A stretch of 64,000 nt of DNA from Clostridium oryzae. GTDB lineage: Bacteria; Bacillota; Clostridia; Clostridiales; Clostridiaceae. Below are positions 8,530 through 17,150 of this stretch, in pieces. The stretch covers positions 1 through 64,000 of the forward strand of contig NZ_MZGV01000014.1 of assembly GCF_002029235.1 (NCBI RefSeq). The letters are read 5' to 3'. The first letter of the stretch is position 1. Each line of letters starts with the position of its first letter. The notes beneath the pieces were generated by a model that saw only the letters and a program-made list of their open reading frames with translations, was not told the DNA's origin and searched no databases. A program made the position numbers and the translations under genes.

Positions 8530-9837
8530 ATGAAGAGTAAAAAAGTATTATCATTAGTAGCAACAGTAGTATTAATTAGTGGTGTATTAGCTGGCTGCAG
8601 CAGCAAAAGTGGCGGAAGCAGTAGCGGTACTAAATCAAAAGAAGTAAAAATAACAATGCTAAATTCAAAAGGGGAAATTCAATCTCAGTTAGAGGATGCT
8701 GCAAAAGAATTCAAAAAGACTAATCCTAATATTAAATTAGATGTAGTAGTAACTGGTAATGGTCAATCACCATTTGAAAAGATATCTGCAATGTATGCTT
8801 CTGGTAATGCACCTACTTTAGCAATGCTGGATCCAACAGATATAATAAAGCTTAATGATAAATTTGAAGATTTATCAAAACAAAAATGGATTGCAGATAC
8901 AGTAGATAATAGTTTGGACACAATTAAGACAAGCGATGGTAAGGTACCAGCTTTCCCATTTACTATTGAAGGTGCAGGATTTATCTATAACAAAACAATC
9001 TTAGACAAAGCTGGTGTAGATCCTGCTTCTATAAAAACTCTCAATGATTTAAAGAGTGCTTTTGACAAGATAAAAGCTAAGGGCTCAGAAGCTTTGGCAA
9101 TATGTTCAGCAGACTGGTCTCTTGCAGGACATTTTCTATCAATAGCTTATGCTGATCAATCCAATGACCCTGCAAAGGTTAATGAATTTTTCGATCAGTT
9201 AAAGGCTGGAAAAGTTGATTTAACTAAAAATAAGCCATTTAACGGTTTGATTGATACTTTTGATGTTATGAAAAAATATAACATAGATAAAAAAGACCCG
9301 CTATCAGCAACATATGAAAACAATCAACAGCAAGTAGGAACTGGAAAAGTTGCATTCTGGTTTAACGGAAACTGGGCATGGCCTCAAATAAAACAATTTG
9401 CAGGAGATAATGACAATTTCGGATTTATACCTGTACCAGTAAGTAATAATGCTTCTGATTACGGAAATTCAGGCATACCAGCCGGCGTTACTAAATACAT
9501 TGGTGTAGATAACACAACTAGTACTAAAGCACAAAAGGCTGCTGCTGAAAAATTCCTTAACTGGATTGTTTACGATAAAAATGGACAAGATTTCTTAGTT
9601 AACAAATCTAATATAATACCAGCATTTAAGAACATAACTTTAGAACCATCTAGTGCATTAGCTAAATCTATTAAACAGTACATTAAAGATGGAAAGACTA
9701 TTCAATTTATTACTACTACACCATCTGACCATTGGTCAAAAGTTGGAGTATCTATGCAGAAATATTTAGCAAGCAAAATAGATAGAGCAGAACTTGCTAA
9801 AGAAATTCAAAACTATTGGAAAAATGTAGGAAAATAA
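8530..9837 (+). CDS. Sugar ABC transporter substrate-binding lipoprotein
   Basis: A 435-aa family-1 extracellular solute-binding protein that captures an oligosaccharide (sucrose-type, from context) at the outer membrane face. The type II signal peptide has lipobox SGVLAGCSS, so the mature protein is lipid-anchored at that Cys. A Gly/Ser linker follows, then the two-lobed sugar-binding fold, with KIKAKGSEAL and VAFWFNGNWAW typical of the family. ATG 8530 follows TGGAGGGG; an upstream in-frame ATG at 8494 has no ribosome site. It is first gene of the operon and is followed by a hairpin that probably boosts its relative expression. Confidence 0.93.
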   Translation: MKSKKVLSLVATVVLISGVLAGCSSKSGGSSSGTKSKEVKITMLNSKGEIQSQLEDAAKEFKKTNPNIKLDVVVTGNGQSPFEKISAMYASGNAPTLAMLDPTDIIKLNDKFEDLSKQKWIADTVDNSLDTIKTSDGKVPAFPFTIEGAGFIYNKTILDKAGVDPASIKTLNDLKSAFDKIKAKGSEALAICSADWSLAGHFLSIAYADQSNDPAKVNEFFDQLKAGKVDLTKNKPFNGLIDTFDVMKKYNIDKKDPLSATYENNQQQVGTGKVAFWFNGNWAWPQIKQFAGDNDNFGFIPVPVSNNASDYGNSGIPAGVTKYIGVDNTTSTKAQKAAAEKFLNWIVYDKNGQDFLVNKSNIIPAFKNITLEPSSALAKSIKQYIKDGKTIQFITTTPSDHWSKVGVSMQKYLASKIDRAELAKEIQNYWKNVGK

Positions 9838-9854
9838 TAACTGATGCATAATAA

Positions 9855-9890
9855 TACTAACGGATAAGTAGTTTTACTTATCCGTTAGTA
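9855..9890 (+). promoter_or_regulatory. Intercistronic 16-bp perfect hairpin
   Basis: TACTAACGGATAAGTA (9855-9870) and TACTTATCCGTTAGTA (9875-9890) pair perfectly around GTTT. No T-tract follows, so it is probably a partial terminator or 3'-end stabiliser that keeps binding-protein mRNA more abundant than permease mRNA. Confidence 0.75.
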
Positions 9891-9926
9891 AATATAAAAT
9901 AATGAAATATGGAAAGAAGGTTAAAT

Positions 9927-10811
9927 ATGCAACATGAAAAATGTTTTTTAGATAAATTAAAAACATATCTAATATTTGCCGGACCTACAACTTTTATATT
10001 TGTAACCGTAATACTATTACCTTTTATATTTGGAATATACTTAACTTTTACTGATTGGAATGGAATATCCTCACACCACTCATTTGTTGGAGGAAAGAAT
10101 TATCTTTCTGTATTTAATGATAAGGCTTTTTGGACTTCATTTTTACTTACAATTAAGTATGTGTTTTTTACAGTAATACTCACTAATGTAGTTGCTTTTC
10201 TACTTGCATTTATCTTAACTAGCGGAATGAAAGGACAAAGTTTCTTCAGAAGCGGTTTTTTCACACCTAATCTTATAGGTGGAGTATTACTTGGATTTAT
10301 ATGGCAATTCGTTTTCAGCAATGTTTTAGTTTACCTAGGAAAGAGCTTCCATATAGATGCTTTATCTGCTTCCTGGCTTTCTGATCCTAATAAAGCGTTT
10401 TGGGCTATAGTAATAGTAGGAGTTTGGCAGTACTCAGGATATATGATGATTATATATATTGCTGGTTTCATGAATGTACCTAAGGATATCATAGAAGCTG
10501 CAAGCATAGATGGAGCAAGCGTTTTCAGAAGAATGATAAATGTAATCTTACCTATGATGATACCATCCTTTACTGTTTGTACATTTTTATCTTTACAAAG
10601 AACATTCATGGTTTATGACGTGAATTTGTCTCTTACAAAGGGAGGACCATTCGGTAGTACACAGTTGATATCAATGACAGTATATAATAAAGCTTTCTTA
10701 TCACAAAATTATGGAGTAGGTCAGGCTCAAGCATTTTTCCTATTCTTAATGGTAGCTGCTGTCACTTTAGTTCAAGTTTATTTCAGTAAAAAGATGGAGG
10801 TGGAAGCATAA
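9927..10811 (+). CDS. Sugar ABC transporter permease, MalF-type
   Basis: A 294-aa inner-membrane permease with six predicted helices (first about residues 18-40, FAGPTTFIFVTVILLPF). The coupling EAA loop EAASIDGASVFRRMINVILP in the third cytoplasmic loop is where the ATPase docks. ATG 9927 is preferred over 9909 because GAAGG lies directly before it. It pairs with the next permease, whose start is 1 bp past this stop. No ATPase gene occurs in the operon, so a shared MsmK-type ATPase encoded elsewhere is expected. Confidence 0.92.
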   Translation: MQHEKCFLDKLKTYLIFAGPTTFIFVTVILLPFIFGIYLTFTDWNGISSHHSFVGGKNYLSVFNDKAFWTSFLLTIKYVFFTVILTNVVAFLLAFILTSGMKGQSFFRSGFFTPNLIGGVLLGFIWQFVFSNVLVYLGKSFHIDALSASWLSDPNKAFWAIVIVGVWQYSGYMMIIYIAGFMNVPKDIIEAASIDGASVFRRMINVILPMMIPSFTVCTFLSLQRTFMVYDVNLSLTKGGPFGSTQLISMTVYNKAFLSQNYGVGQAQAFFLFLMVAAVTLVQVYFSKKMEVEA

Positions 10812-10812
10812 A

Positions 10813-11640
10813 ATGAAGAGGACAAAAAGAATTTTAAATGCTATTAAAATAGTAGTTATGGCTATATTACTTATATTATATGTTGTACCTTTCATATTGG
10901 TATTAATAAATTCTTTTAAAGATAGAGTGCAGATTATTATGAATCCACTGAAATTGCCTAAGAGTTATAGTTTGGATAATTTCAGAAATGCATTTGAAAA
11001 AATGGATTACTCTCACGCATTTATAAATTCAATAGTTATTACTATCTTTAGTGTTATTTTAATCGTTATATTATCTTCTATGACAGCCTACATTCTTGTT
11101 AGAAAGAAATGGAAGATAAATCAAATCATGTTCTATGTGTTTGTAGCATCAATGATAATTCCTTTCCAGGGTATAATGATACCTTTAGTAAAAATATACG
11201 GAGCTGTTGGCCTTTTAAATAGCAAGTGGGGACTTATTTATATGTATGTTGGTTTTGGTGCATCTCTTGCGGTGTTTATGTATCACGGCTTTATTAAGAG
11301 TATTCCGGTTGAACTGGAAGAAGCAGCTATGATAGATGGATGTACAACAATCCAAACCTTTGCAAAGATTGTATTTCCATTACTGAAACCAATAACTATG
11401 ACTATAACTATATTAGATGTTCTTTGGATATGGAACGATTTCTTACTTCCATCCTTGGTTCTAATTAAGCCAGATCAAAGAACTTTGCCGCTTTCAACTT
11501 ACTATTTTTACGGAACCTATACAGTTGATTATGGTCTAGCTATGGCAGGTTTAATACTTACAATATTACCAGTAATATTATTCTATCTATTTACTCAGAA
11601 ACATATAATCAATGGAGTATTACAGGGATCTATAAAATAA
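10813..11640 (+). CDS. Sugar ABC transporter permease, MalG-type
   Basis: A 275-aa partner permease. N-terminal helix IVVMAILLILYVVPFILVL is followed by the family segment LPKSYSLDNFRNAF and further helices. The EAA loop is EEAAMIDGCTTIQTFAKIVF. The C-terminus HIINGVLQGSIK is typical of MalG/LacG-type carbohydrate permeases. Its ribosome site GGAGGTGG lies inside the end of the MalF-type gene, implying translational coupling. With the lipoprotein it forms the import system for the sugars cut by the downstream GH13 enzymes. Confidence 0.92.
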   Translation: MKRTKRILNAIKIVVMAILLILYVVPFILVLINSFKDRVQIIMNPLKLPKSYSLDNFRNAFEKMDYSHAFINSIVITIFSVILIVILSSMTAYILVRKKWKINQIMFYVFVASMIIPFQGIMIPLVKIYGAVGLLNSKWGLIYMYVGFGASLAVFMYHGFIKSIPVELEEAAMIDGCTTIQTFAKIVFPLLKPITMTITILDVLWIWNDFLLPSLVLIKPDQRTLPLSTYYFYGTYTVDYGLAMAGLILTILPVILFYLFTQKHIINGVLQGSIK

Positions 11641-11686
11641 TAAGAATATGCTTGAAGACGGCTTTATATAAAAGGAGATGGTTAAC

Positions 11687-13360
11687 TTGAAAAGATCTTG
11701 GTGGAAGGAAAGCACCGTTTATCAGATATACCCCAGGAGCTTTATGGATTCAAACGGAGATGGAATCGGAGATATAAATGGAATAGTTCAGAAGCTTGAT
11801 TATATAAAAAATCTAGGAATAGATGTTATATGGCTGTGTCCAATATACAAATCACCTAATGATGATAACGGGTACGATATAAGCGATTACAGACAGATTA
11901 TGGACGAGTTTGGAACTATAGAAGATTTTGATTTAATGCTAAAGGAAATCCATAAAAGAGGCATGAAACTTTTGATGGATCTAGTTGTCAACCATACATC
12001 AGACGAGCATCAGTGGTTTATTGAAAGCAGAAAGTCAAAAGACAATATATATAGAGATTATTATATATGGAAAGAAGCTAAAGATGGACATGAACCTAAC
12101 AACTGGGGAGCGTCCTTTGGAGGTTCAACCTGGGAATTTGATGAAGAAACTCAAATGTATTATTTACACTGCTTTTCAAAAAAACAGCCAGATCTTAATT
12201 GGGAAAATCCAAATGTCAGGAAAGAAGTACAGGCTATTGTAAAATGGTGGTTGGATAAAGGTATAGACGGTTTTAGAATGGACGTTATAAATATGATATC
12301 CAAAAACCAAGAGTTTCCTAACGGTCCTAAACCAGAAGGAAAACTTTACGGAGATTTATCTCCAAATGTTATGAACGGACCTAGAATACATGAGTATTTA
12401 AAGGAATTAAATAAAAATGTACTCAGTCATTACGATGTTATGACCGTTGGTGAAACACCCAATGTAACGCCTGAAATAGCTGAACAGTACGTGGGTGAGA
12501 ATAGGGAAGAACTGAATATGGTATTTCAGTTTGAACTAATGGATATAGATAGAGATTTTGAGCATCTTACTAAGAAACCATTAGATTTAGTTGATTTAAA
12601 GAAAACCTTCACTAAATGGCAAAAAGGATTAGAGAGTAAGGGTTGGAACAGTCTTTACTGGAACAATCATGATCAGCCAAGAGTAGTATCTAGGTTCGGA
12701 AATGATAAAGAATATTGGGAAAAGTCAGCGAAGATGCTGGCAACATGTCTTCACATGCAGCAGGGGACACCATATATTTATCAAGGTGAAGAGATAGGTA
12801 TGACTAATGTAAAATTTGATAATTTAAATGACTATAGAGATATCAGTGTATTTAATGGTTACAAAGATGAAGTACTTATTAAGAAAATGAAGCATGAAGA
12901 TTATATGGAGTATATTTATAATTTTTCAAGAGATAATGCACGTACTCCAATGCAATGGAACGGGGAAAATGAAGCAGGTTTTACTACTGGCACCCCATGG
13001 ATTAACGTAAATCCAAACTATAAGAGCATAAATGTAGAAAACCAGATTGAAGATGATAATTCCATATTAAATTATTATAAAAAGCTTATACAAATACGAA
13101 AAGAAAATGATATTGTAGTATATGGAAATTACGATTTGTTACTTGAAGATCATCAGGAAATATATGCTTACACTAGGACTTTAGAAGATAAAAAGCTGAT
13201 AGTTATATGTAATTTCACAAAAAATGAATCAGTATTTGATTTCCCTGAAAACATAAATCATTTGAAATTTAAAACTTTAATAAGCAATTATAATAGAGAA
13301 TATAAAAGCGAAAAGCAGCTTAAATTAAGACCTTACGAATGTATTGTTTTAATAAACTAG
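11687..13360 (+). CDS. GH13 alpha-glucosidase, oligo-1,6-glucosidase type
   Basis: A 557-aa GH13 exo-alpha-glucosidase. The N-terminus WWKESTVYQIYPRSF is characteristic of the oligo-1,6-glucosidase/sucrose-isomerase/trehalose-6-phosphate hydrolase group. Conserved regions are LVVNHTSDEHQWF, GFRMDVIN (nucleophile Asp199), VGETPNV (acid/base Glu256) and NNHDQPR (Asp329), then ARTPMQWN. TTG 11687 is preferred over ATG 11678, which abuts the AAAGGAG site. Context with sucrose phosphorylase suggests hydrolysis of sucrose, sucrose isomers or isomalto-oligosaccharides in the cytosol. Exact specificity cannot be read from sequence alone. Confidence 0.9.
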   Translation: MKRSWWKESTVYQIYPRSFMDSNGDGIGDINGIVQKLDYIKNLGIDVIWLCPIYKSPNDDNGYDISDYRQIMDEFGTIEDFDLMLKEIHKRGMKLLMDLVVNHTSDEHQWFIESRKSKDNIYRDYYIWKEAKDGHEPNNWGASFGGSTWEFDEETQMYYLHCFSKKQPDLNWENPNVRKEVQAIVKWWLDKGIDGFRMDVINMISKNQEFPNGPKPEGKLYGDLSPNVMNGPRIHEYLKELNKNVLSHYDVMTVGETPNVTPEIAEQYVGENREELNMVFQFELMDIDRDFEHLTKKPLDLVDLKKTFTKWQKGLESKGWNSLYWNNHDQPRVVSRFGNDKEYWEKSAKMLATCLHMQQGTPYIYQGEEIGMTNVKFDNLNDYRDISVFNGYKDEVLIKKMKHEDYMEYIYNFSRDNARTPMQWNGENEAGFTTGTPWINVNPNYKSINVENQIEDDNSILNYYKKLIQIRKENDIVVYGNYDLLLEDHQEIYAYTRTLEDKKLIVICNFTKNESVFDFPENINHLKFKTLISNYNREYKSEKQLKLRPYECIVLIN

Positions 13361-13396
13361 CCTTGAAATTTCGTTTTTGGCAATGGAGGAAATGTA

Positions 13397-14356
13397 ATGT
13401 TTAAATTTAATGACAAAGTATTATTGCAGGAGAGAAAGAATGATGTTTTAACTTTTGGGGAAATGCTTATTGACATGATATCAGAGGATTATGGTGACGA
13501 TTTTAACTGTAATACCTTTAATAGATTCTTTGGAGGTTCACCGGCCAACATAGCTATGAATACAAAAAAATTAGGAATTAATCCTATAATAGTTTCGTCA
13601 GTAGGAAAAGATGGCTTAGGAAAATTTCTTGTATCAAATTTAGAAAGACTTAATATTGATACAAGTTGCATTAATAGAGCAGATGATTATTCAACCAGCA
13701 TGGTTTTAATAACTAAAAGTACAGGCACACCAGTTCCTATATTTTATAGACAAGCAGATTATCATTTGAATTATTCTCTTAAAATTGAGAATACAATAAA
13801 GGAATCAAAAATATTTCATTTTTCTTGTTGGCCCATTTCAATGGAACCTTCAAGAAGTACTTTAGAAAAAGCAATCAGTGTATGTCAAGCTAATAATGTT
13901 CTAATTAGTTTTGACCCTAATTACCATCCGATGCTGTGGGAAAAAGGAAAAGATGGAGTTGAATACGTAAAATCAATAATTAAATATACAGATATTATTA
14001 AGCCATCTGAGGATGATGCTGAGAGGATTTTTGGAAAAGATACACCTGAAAATCAAATGGACAAGTTTTTAAAATTAGGTGCTAAGCTAGTAATTATGAC
14101 GCTTGGAAAAGATGGAGCTATAGTATCAAACGGAACTGAAAAAATTGAATTCAGCACTTTAGCAAAGGAAGTCGTAGATACCACTGGAGCTGGCGATGCT
14201 TTCTGGTCTGGATTTTATAGTGCAGTTGTAAAAGGATACAAGCTTATTGATGCTTTAAAGCTAGGTTTTGCAGTTTGCGCCTTCAAATTAAAATATACCG
14301 GTGCAGTAGTTGATTTACCGAAGCTTGAAGAAATAAGCAGACTATACGAAATATAA
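13397..14356 (+). CDS. Fructokinase, PfkB family (second copy)
   Basis: A 319-aa PfkB-family sugar kinase. Key segments are FGEMLIDMI, FFGGSPANIAMN (substrate site with GG) and VDTTGAGDAFWSGF (catalytic Asp267). It starts behind TGGAGGAA. It is encoded between the GH13 enzyme and sucrose phosphorylase, so it should phosphorylate the fructose that sucrose phosphorylase liberates. It is only distantly similar to the kinase at 7300-8271, so the two appear to be specialised copies rather than a recent duplication. A neighbouring-sugar kinase (such as 2-dehydro-3-deoxygluconokinase) is a less likely alternative. Confidence 0.9.
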   Translation: MFKFNDKVLLQERKNDVLTFGEMLIDMISEDYGDDFNCNTFNRFFGGSPANIAMNTKKLGINPIIVSSVGKDGLGKFLVSNLERLNIDTSCINRADDYSTSMVLITKSTGTPVPIFYRQADYHLNYSLKIENTIKESKIFHFSCWPISMEPSRSTLEKAISVCQANNVLISFDPNYHPMLWEKGKDGVEYVKSIIKYTDIIKPSEDDAERIFGKDTPENQMDKFLKLGAKLVIMTLGKDGAIVSNGTEKIEFSTLAKEVVDTTGAGDAFWSGFYSAVVKGYKLIDALKLGFAVCAFKLKYTGAVVDLPKLEEISRLYEI

Positions 14357-14376
14357 AATTTGTGGAGGATATAAAA

Positions 14377-15840
14377 ATGGCACTAAAAAATAAGGTACAG
14401 CTTATAACTTATCCTGATTCCCTTGGGGGTGATTTAAAGAGCCTTAATAATGTTTTGAATAAATATTTCGCTGATGTATTTGAAGGCGGCGTTCACATTC
14501 TGCCTCCTTTTCCTTCCTCAGGCGATAGGGGTTTTGCACCGCTCACCTATATGAAGATAAATGATGAGTTTGGAACTTGGGATGATGTGAAATCTATAGG
14601 AGAAAAATTTGATGTAGTATTAGATGTTATGGTTAATCATATTTCCAGGCAATCAGAATATTTTCAAGACTTTCTTCAAAAGGGAAGACAATCAAAATAT
14701 GCAGATCTGTTTATAACTCTTGATAAATATTGGGAAAATGGAGAACCTAAACAAGAAGATATCGATAAGATGTTCTTAAGAAGAAAAAAACCATATTCTA
14801 CTTTCGAAATAGCAGGAAAACAGGAAAAAGTTTGGACTACCTTTGGAAAATCAGAGGCTTCAGAACAAATAGATTTAGATGTTAAGTCTAAGATTTTCAA
14901 AGAGCTATTTTCAGATTTCTTTAAGAAATTCAGTGAAAATAATGTTAAGATAGTCAGACTTGATGCTGTTGGATATGTTATAAAAAAATTAGGCACAAGC
15001 TGTTTCTTCGTAGAACCTGATATATATGAATTTATGAATTGGATTAAAGATATTGCTAATTCTTACGGAATTGAATTGCTGCCTGAAGTACATGCATATT
15101 ATGAAATTCAATACAGATTGGCAGAACATGGATTCTGGATATATGATTTTATTCTTCCCTACACAGTACTAGAAGCACTATCAAATAAATCCAGTAAAAG
15201 TATTAAGAAATACCTGAGTAACAGACCGAAAAATCAGTTTACAACTCTTGACTGTCACGATGGAGTCCCAGTTAAACCGGACGTTGATGGACTTATAGAT
15301 ACAAGCGTAGCAAGAAAGATAGTAAATGAGTCTGTTGAAAGAGGAGCGAATCTCAGTCGTATTTTATCAGAAGAACACAAGGATAAGGACGGTTTTGATG
15401 TTCATCAAATAAACGGAACTTATTATTCTCTGTTAAATAAAGATGATGATGCTTATATTGCTTCGAGAGCAATTCAATTCTTTACTCCAGGAATACCTCA
15501 AGTATATTATGTAGGAGCTTTAGCTGGTGAAAATGATGACGAAATGCTGAAAGCGACTGGTGATGGTAGAGGAAATAACCGTCATAATTATACTTTGGAT
15601 GAAATTGAAGAAGCTGTTAATACACAGGTTGTACAGAGATTGTTAAAATTAATGAGATTTAGAAATAAATATGAAGCCTTCGATGGAGACTTTAAAGTAA
15701 TGGATTCTAATGATAATGAATTAAAATTGTTCTGGCAGAAAGAGGATAAATGTTGTCAGCTAAACGTAAACCTTATTACAAATAAATCAATAATTGAATA
15801 TATAGATGAAAATGGTAAAAAAATTAACTATTCTTTATAA
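14377..15840 (+). CDS. gtfA: Sucrose phosphorylase (GH13_18)
   Basis: A 487-aa sucrose phosphorylase, converting sucrose and phosphate to alpha-glucose-1-phosphate and fructose. The N-terminus KVQLITYPDSLGGDL and the PPFPSSGDRGFAPLTY segment are diagnostic of this subfamily, which has a short A-domain lacking normal amylase features. Catalytic residues are Asp196 in VRLDAVGY, Glu237 in LLPEVHAYY and Asp295 in TLDCHDG. Length matches the roughly 490-residue family. ATG 14377 is chosen because GTGGAGG occupies 14362-14368. It begins 20 bp after the fructokinase. ATP saving from phosphorolysis suits an anaerobic fermenter. Confidence 0.93.
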   Translation: MALKNKVQLITYPDSLGGDLKSLNNVLNKYFADVFEGGVHILPPFPSSGDRGFAPLTYMKINDEFGTWDDVKSIGEKFDVVLDVMVNHISRQSEYFQDFLQKGRQSKYADLFITLDKYWENGEPKQEDIDKMFLRRKKPYSTFEIAGKQEKVWTTFGKSEASEQIDLDVKSKIFKELFSDFFKKFSENNVKIVRLDAVGYVIKKLGTSCFFVEPDIYEFMNWIKDIANSYGIELLPEVHAYYEIQYRLAEHGFWIYDFILPYTVLEALSNKSSKSIKKYLSNRPKNQFTTLDCHDGVPVKPDVDGLIDTSVARKIVNESVERGANLSRILSEEHKDKDGFDVHQINGTYYSLLNKDDDAYIASRAIQFFTPGIPQVYYVGALAGENDDEMLKATGDGRGNNRHNYTLDEIEEAVNTQVVQRLLKLMRFRNKYEAFDGDFKVMDSNDNELKLFWQKEDKCCQLNVNLITNKSIIEYIDENGKKINYSL

Positions 15841-15947
15841 ATTTACATCTTTTAGATTTAATTGTATAATATAACTGGACAAGGGCAGTATCATATAATA
15901 TAATCAATTGGCATAATAAATATAAGGTTAGTCAGAGGATGATTAAA

Positions 15948-16919
15948 ATGGCAACGATAAAAGATGTAGCTAAATTGGCGGGAATAACTGTTACGACTGT
16001 TTCGAGAGTGTTAAATAACAGAGGATATATTAGTGATGCAACAAGAAAAAAAGTACATGCAGCTATGGAAGAACTTAACTATCAGCCAAATGAGATAGCA
16101 CGTTCCTTACATAGAAGGAAATCAAACATAATCGGAGTAATAGTTCCTAATGTATCACACCCGTTTTTTGCAGAGTTAACAAATTATATAGAATATTATG
16201 CGTATGAGGAAGGCTATAAAGTTCTCGTATGTAATTCCTATCAGAATAGTGATAAGGAAAAAGATTATGTAGCTATGCTGAAAAGGAACCAGGTTGATGG
16301 AATAATAATGGGTAGTCATACTGTTGAGACGTCAGACTATATAACCTCGGATTTGCCGATAGTAGCATTAGATAGAAATTTATCTAATGGTGTTCCTTAT
16401 GTTACTTCAGATAACTACAATGGAGGCGTTTTAGCAACCAATCTTTTAATTGATAAAGGATGTAAAAAGTTAGCACATATAAGCGGTCCTTTGGAAATTA
16501 ATACACCAGCCAACAAAAGATATCAGGCGTTCATAGATGTAGCCACTGAGAGAAATGTTGAATATGTTATAAAGCAAGCAAAATTAGATATATTTGAAAG
16601 TTACGAAAAACTTGCGTATAGTCTTTTTTCTGAGCATTCAGATATTGATGGAATCTTTGCCAGCAGTGATATGATAGCAGCTTCAATAATACATGTTACT
16701 AATAAGCTGGGTAAAGAAGTACCAAAGGATTTAAAAATAGTTGGATATGACGATATCAGCTTAGCGTCTATGATTGTTCCGCCACTGACTACAATAAAAC
16801 AACCCATAGAAGAAATTGGAAAAATGTCATTAAAGATCTTACTAGAAATAATAGATGGTAAGCCAGTTAATACAGAAAGTATTTTGCCTATAAGCCTCGT
16901 TGAAAGAAAAACAACGTAA
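15948..16919 (+). CDS. LacI-family transcriptional regulator (sucrose operon type)
   Basis: A 323-aa regulator with HTH MATIKDVAKLAGITVTTVSR, hinge segment PNEIARSLHRRKS and a sugar-binding domain (GVIVPNVSHPFFAELTNYIE, VDGIIMGSHT, VGYDDI, TTIKQPIEEIG). ATG 15948 fits the AGAGGA site at 15934-15939; the earlier ATG 15939 overlaps it. It is the last gene of the sugar locus, preceded by a 107-bp gap containing a TATAAT-like box, so it probably has its own promoter. It is the best candidate to bind the ACGATTGACAT palindrome at the ABC-operon promoter. Confidence 0.9.
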   Translation: MATIKDVAKLAGITVTTVSRVLNNRGYISDATRKKVHAAMEELNYQPNEIARSLHRRKSNIIGVIVPNVSHPFFAELTNYIEYYAYEEGYKVLVCNSYQNSDKEKDYVAMLKRNQVDGIIMGSHTVETSDYITSDLPIVALDRNLSNGVPYVTSDNYNGGVLATNLLIDKGCKKLAHISGPLEINTPANKRYQAFIDVATERNVEYVIKQAKLDIFESYEKLAYSLFSEHSDIDGIFASSDMIAASIIHVTNKLGKEVPKDLKIVGYDDISLASMIVPPLTTIKQPIEEIGKMSLKILLEIIDGKPVNTESILPISLVERKTT

Positions 16920-16950
16920 TAACTTATTATTTTACCGAAAATATCAAAAG

Positions 16951-16988
16951 CAGTGAGCTTAGACTATATTAAGCTCACTGTTTTTTCT
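16951..16988 (+). terminator. Rho-independent terminator
   Basis: CAGTGAGCTTA (16951-16961) pairs with TAAGCTCACTG (16970-16980), followed by TTTTTTCTTT. It ends the sugar locus. Confidence 0.92.
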
Positions 16989-17150
16989 TTACAGCTAGGT
17001 GTAAAGAAGGGATTTATGTAACATTAGGAAAATATTGGATTAAATATATTGTTTGCTATGTAAACTTTTTGTTTATGGATATTAATAATACTAATATGTT
17101 ATATTATAGACGAAATTAATATATTATGTAAATTATGGGAGATAGTATTT

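Noticed and set aside
9855-9890. True terminator
   Set aside because: Perfect stem but followed by AATATAAAAT rather than a T-tract, and the permease genes downstream have no separate promoter that I can see.
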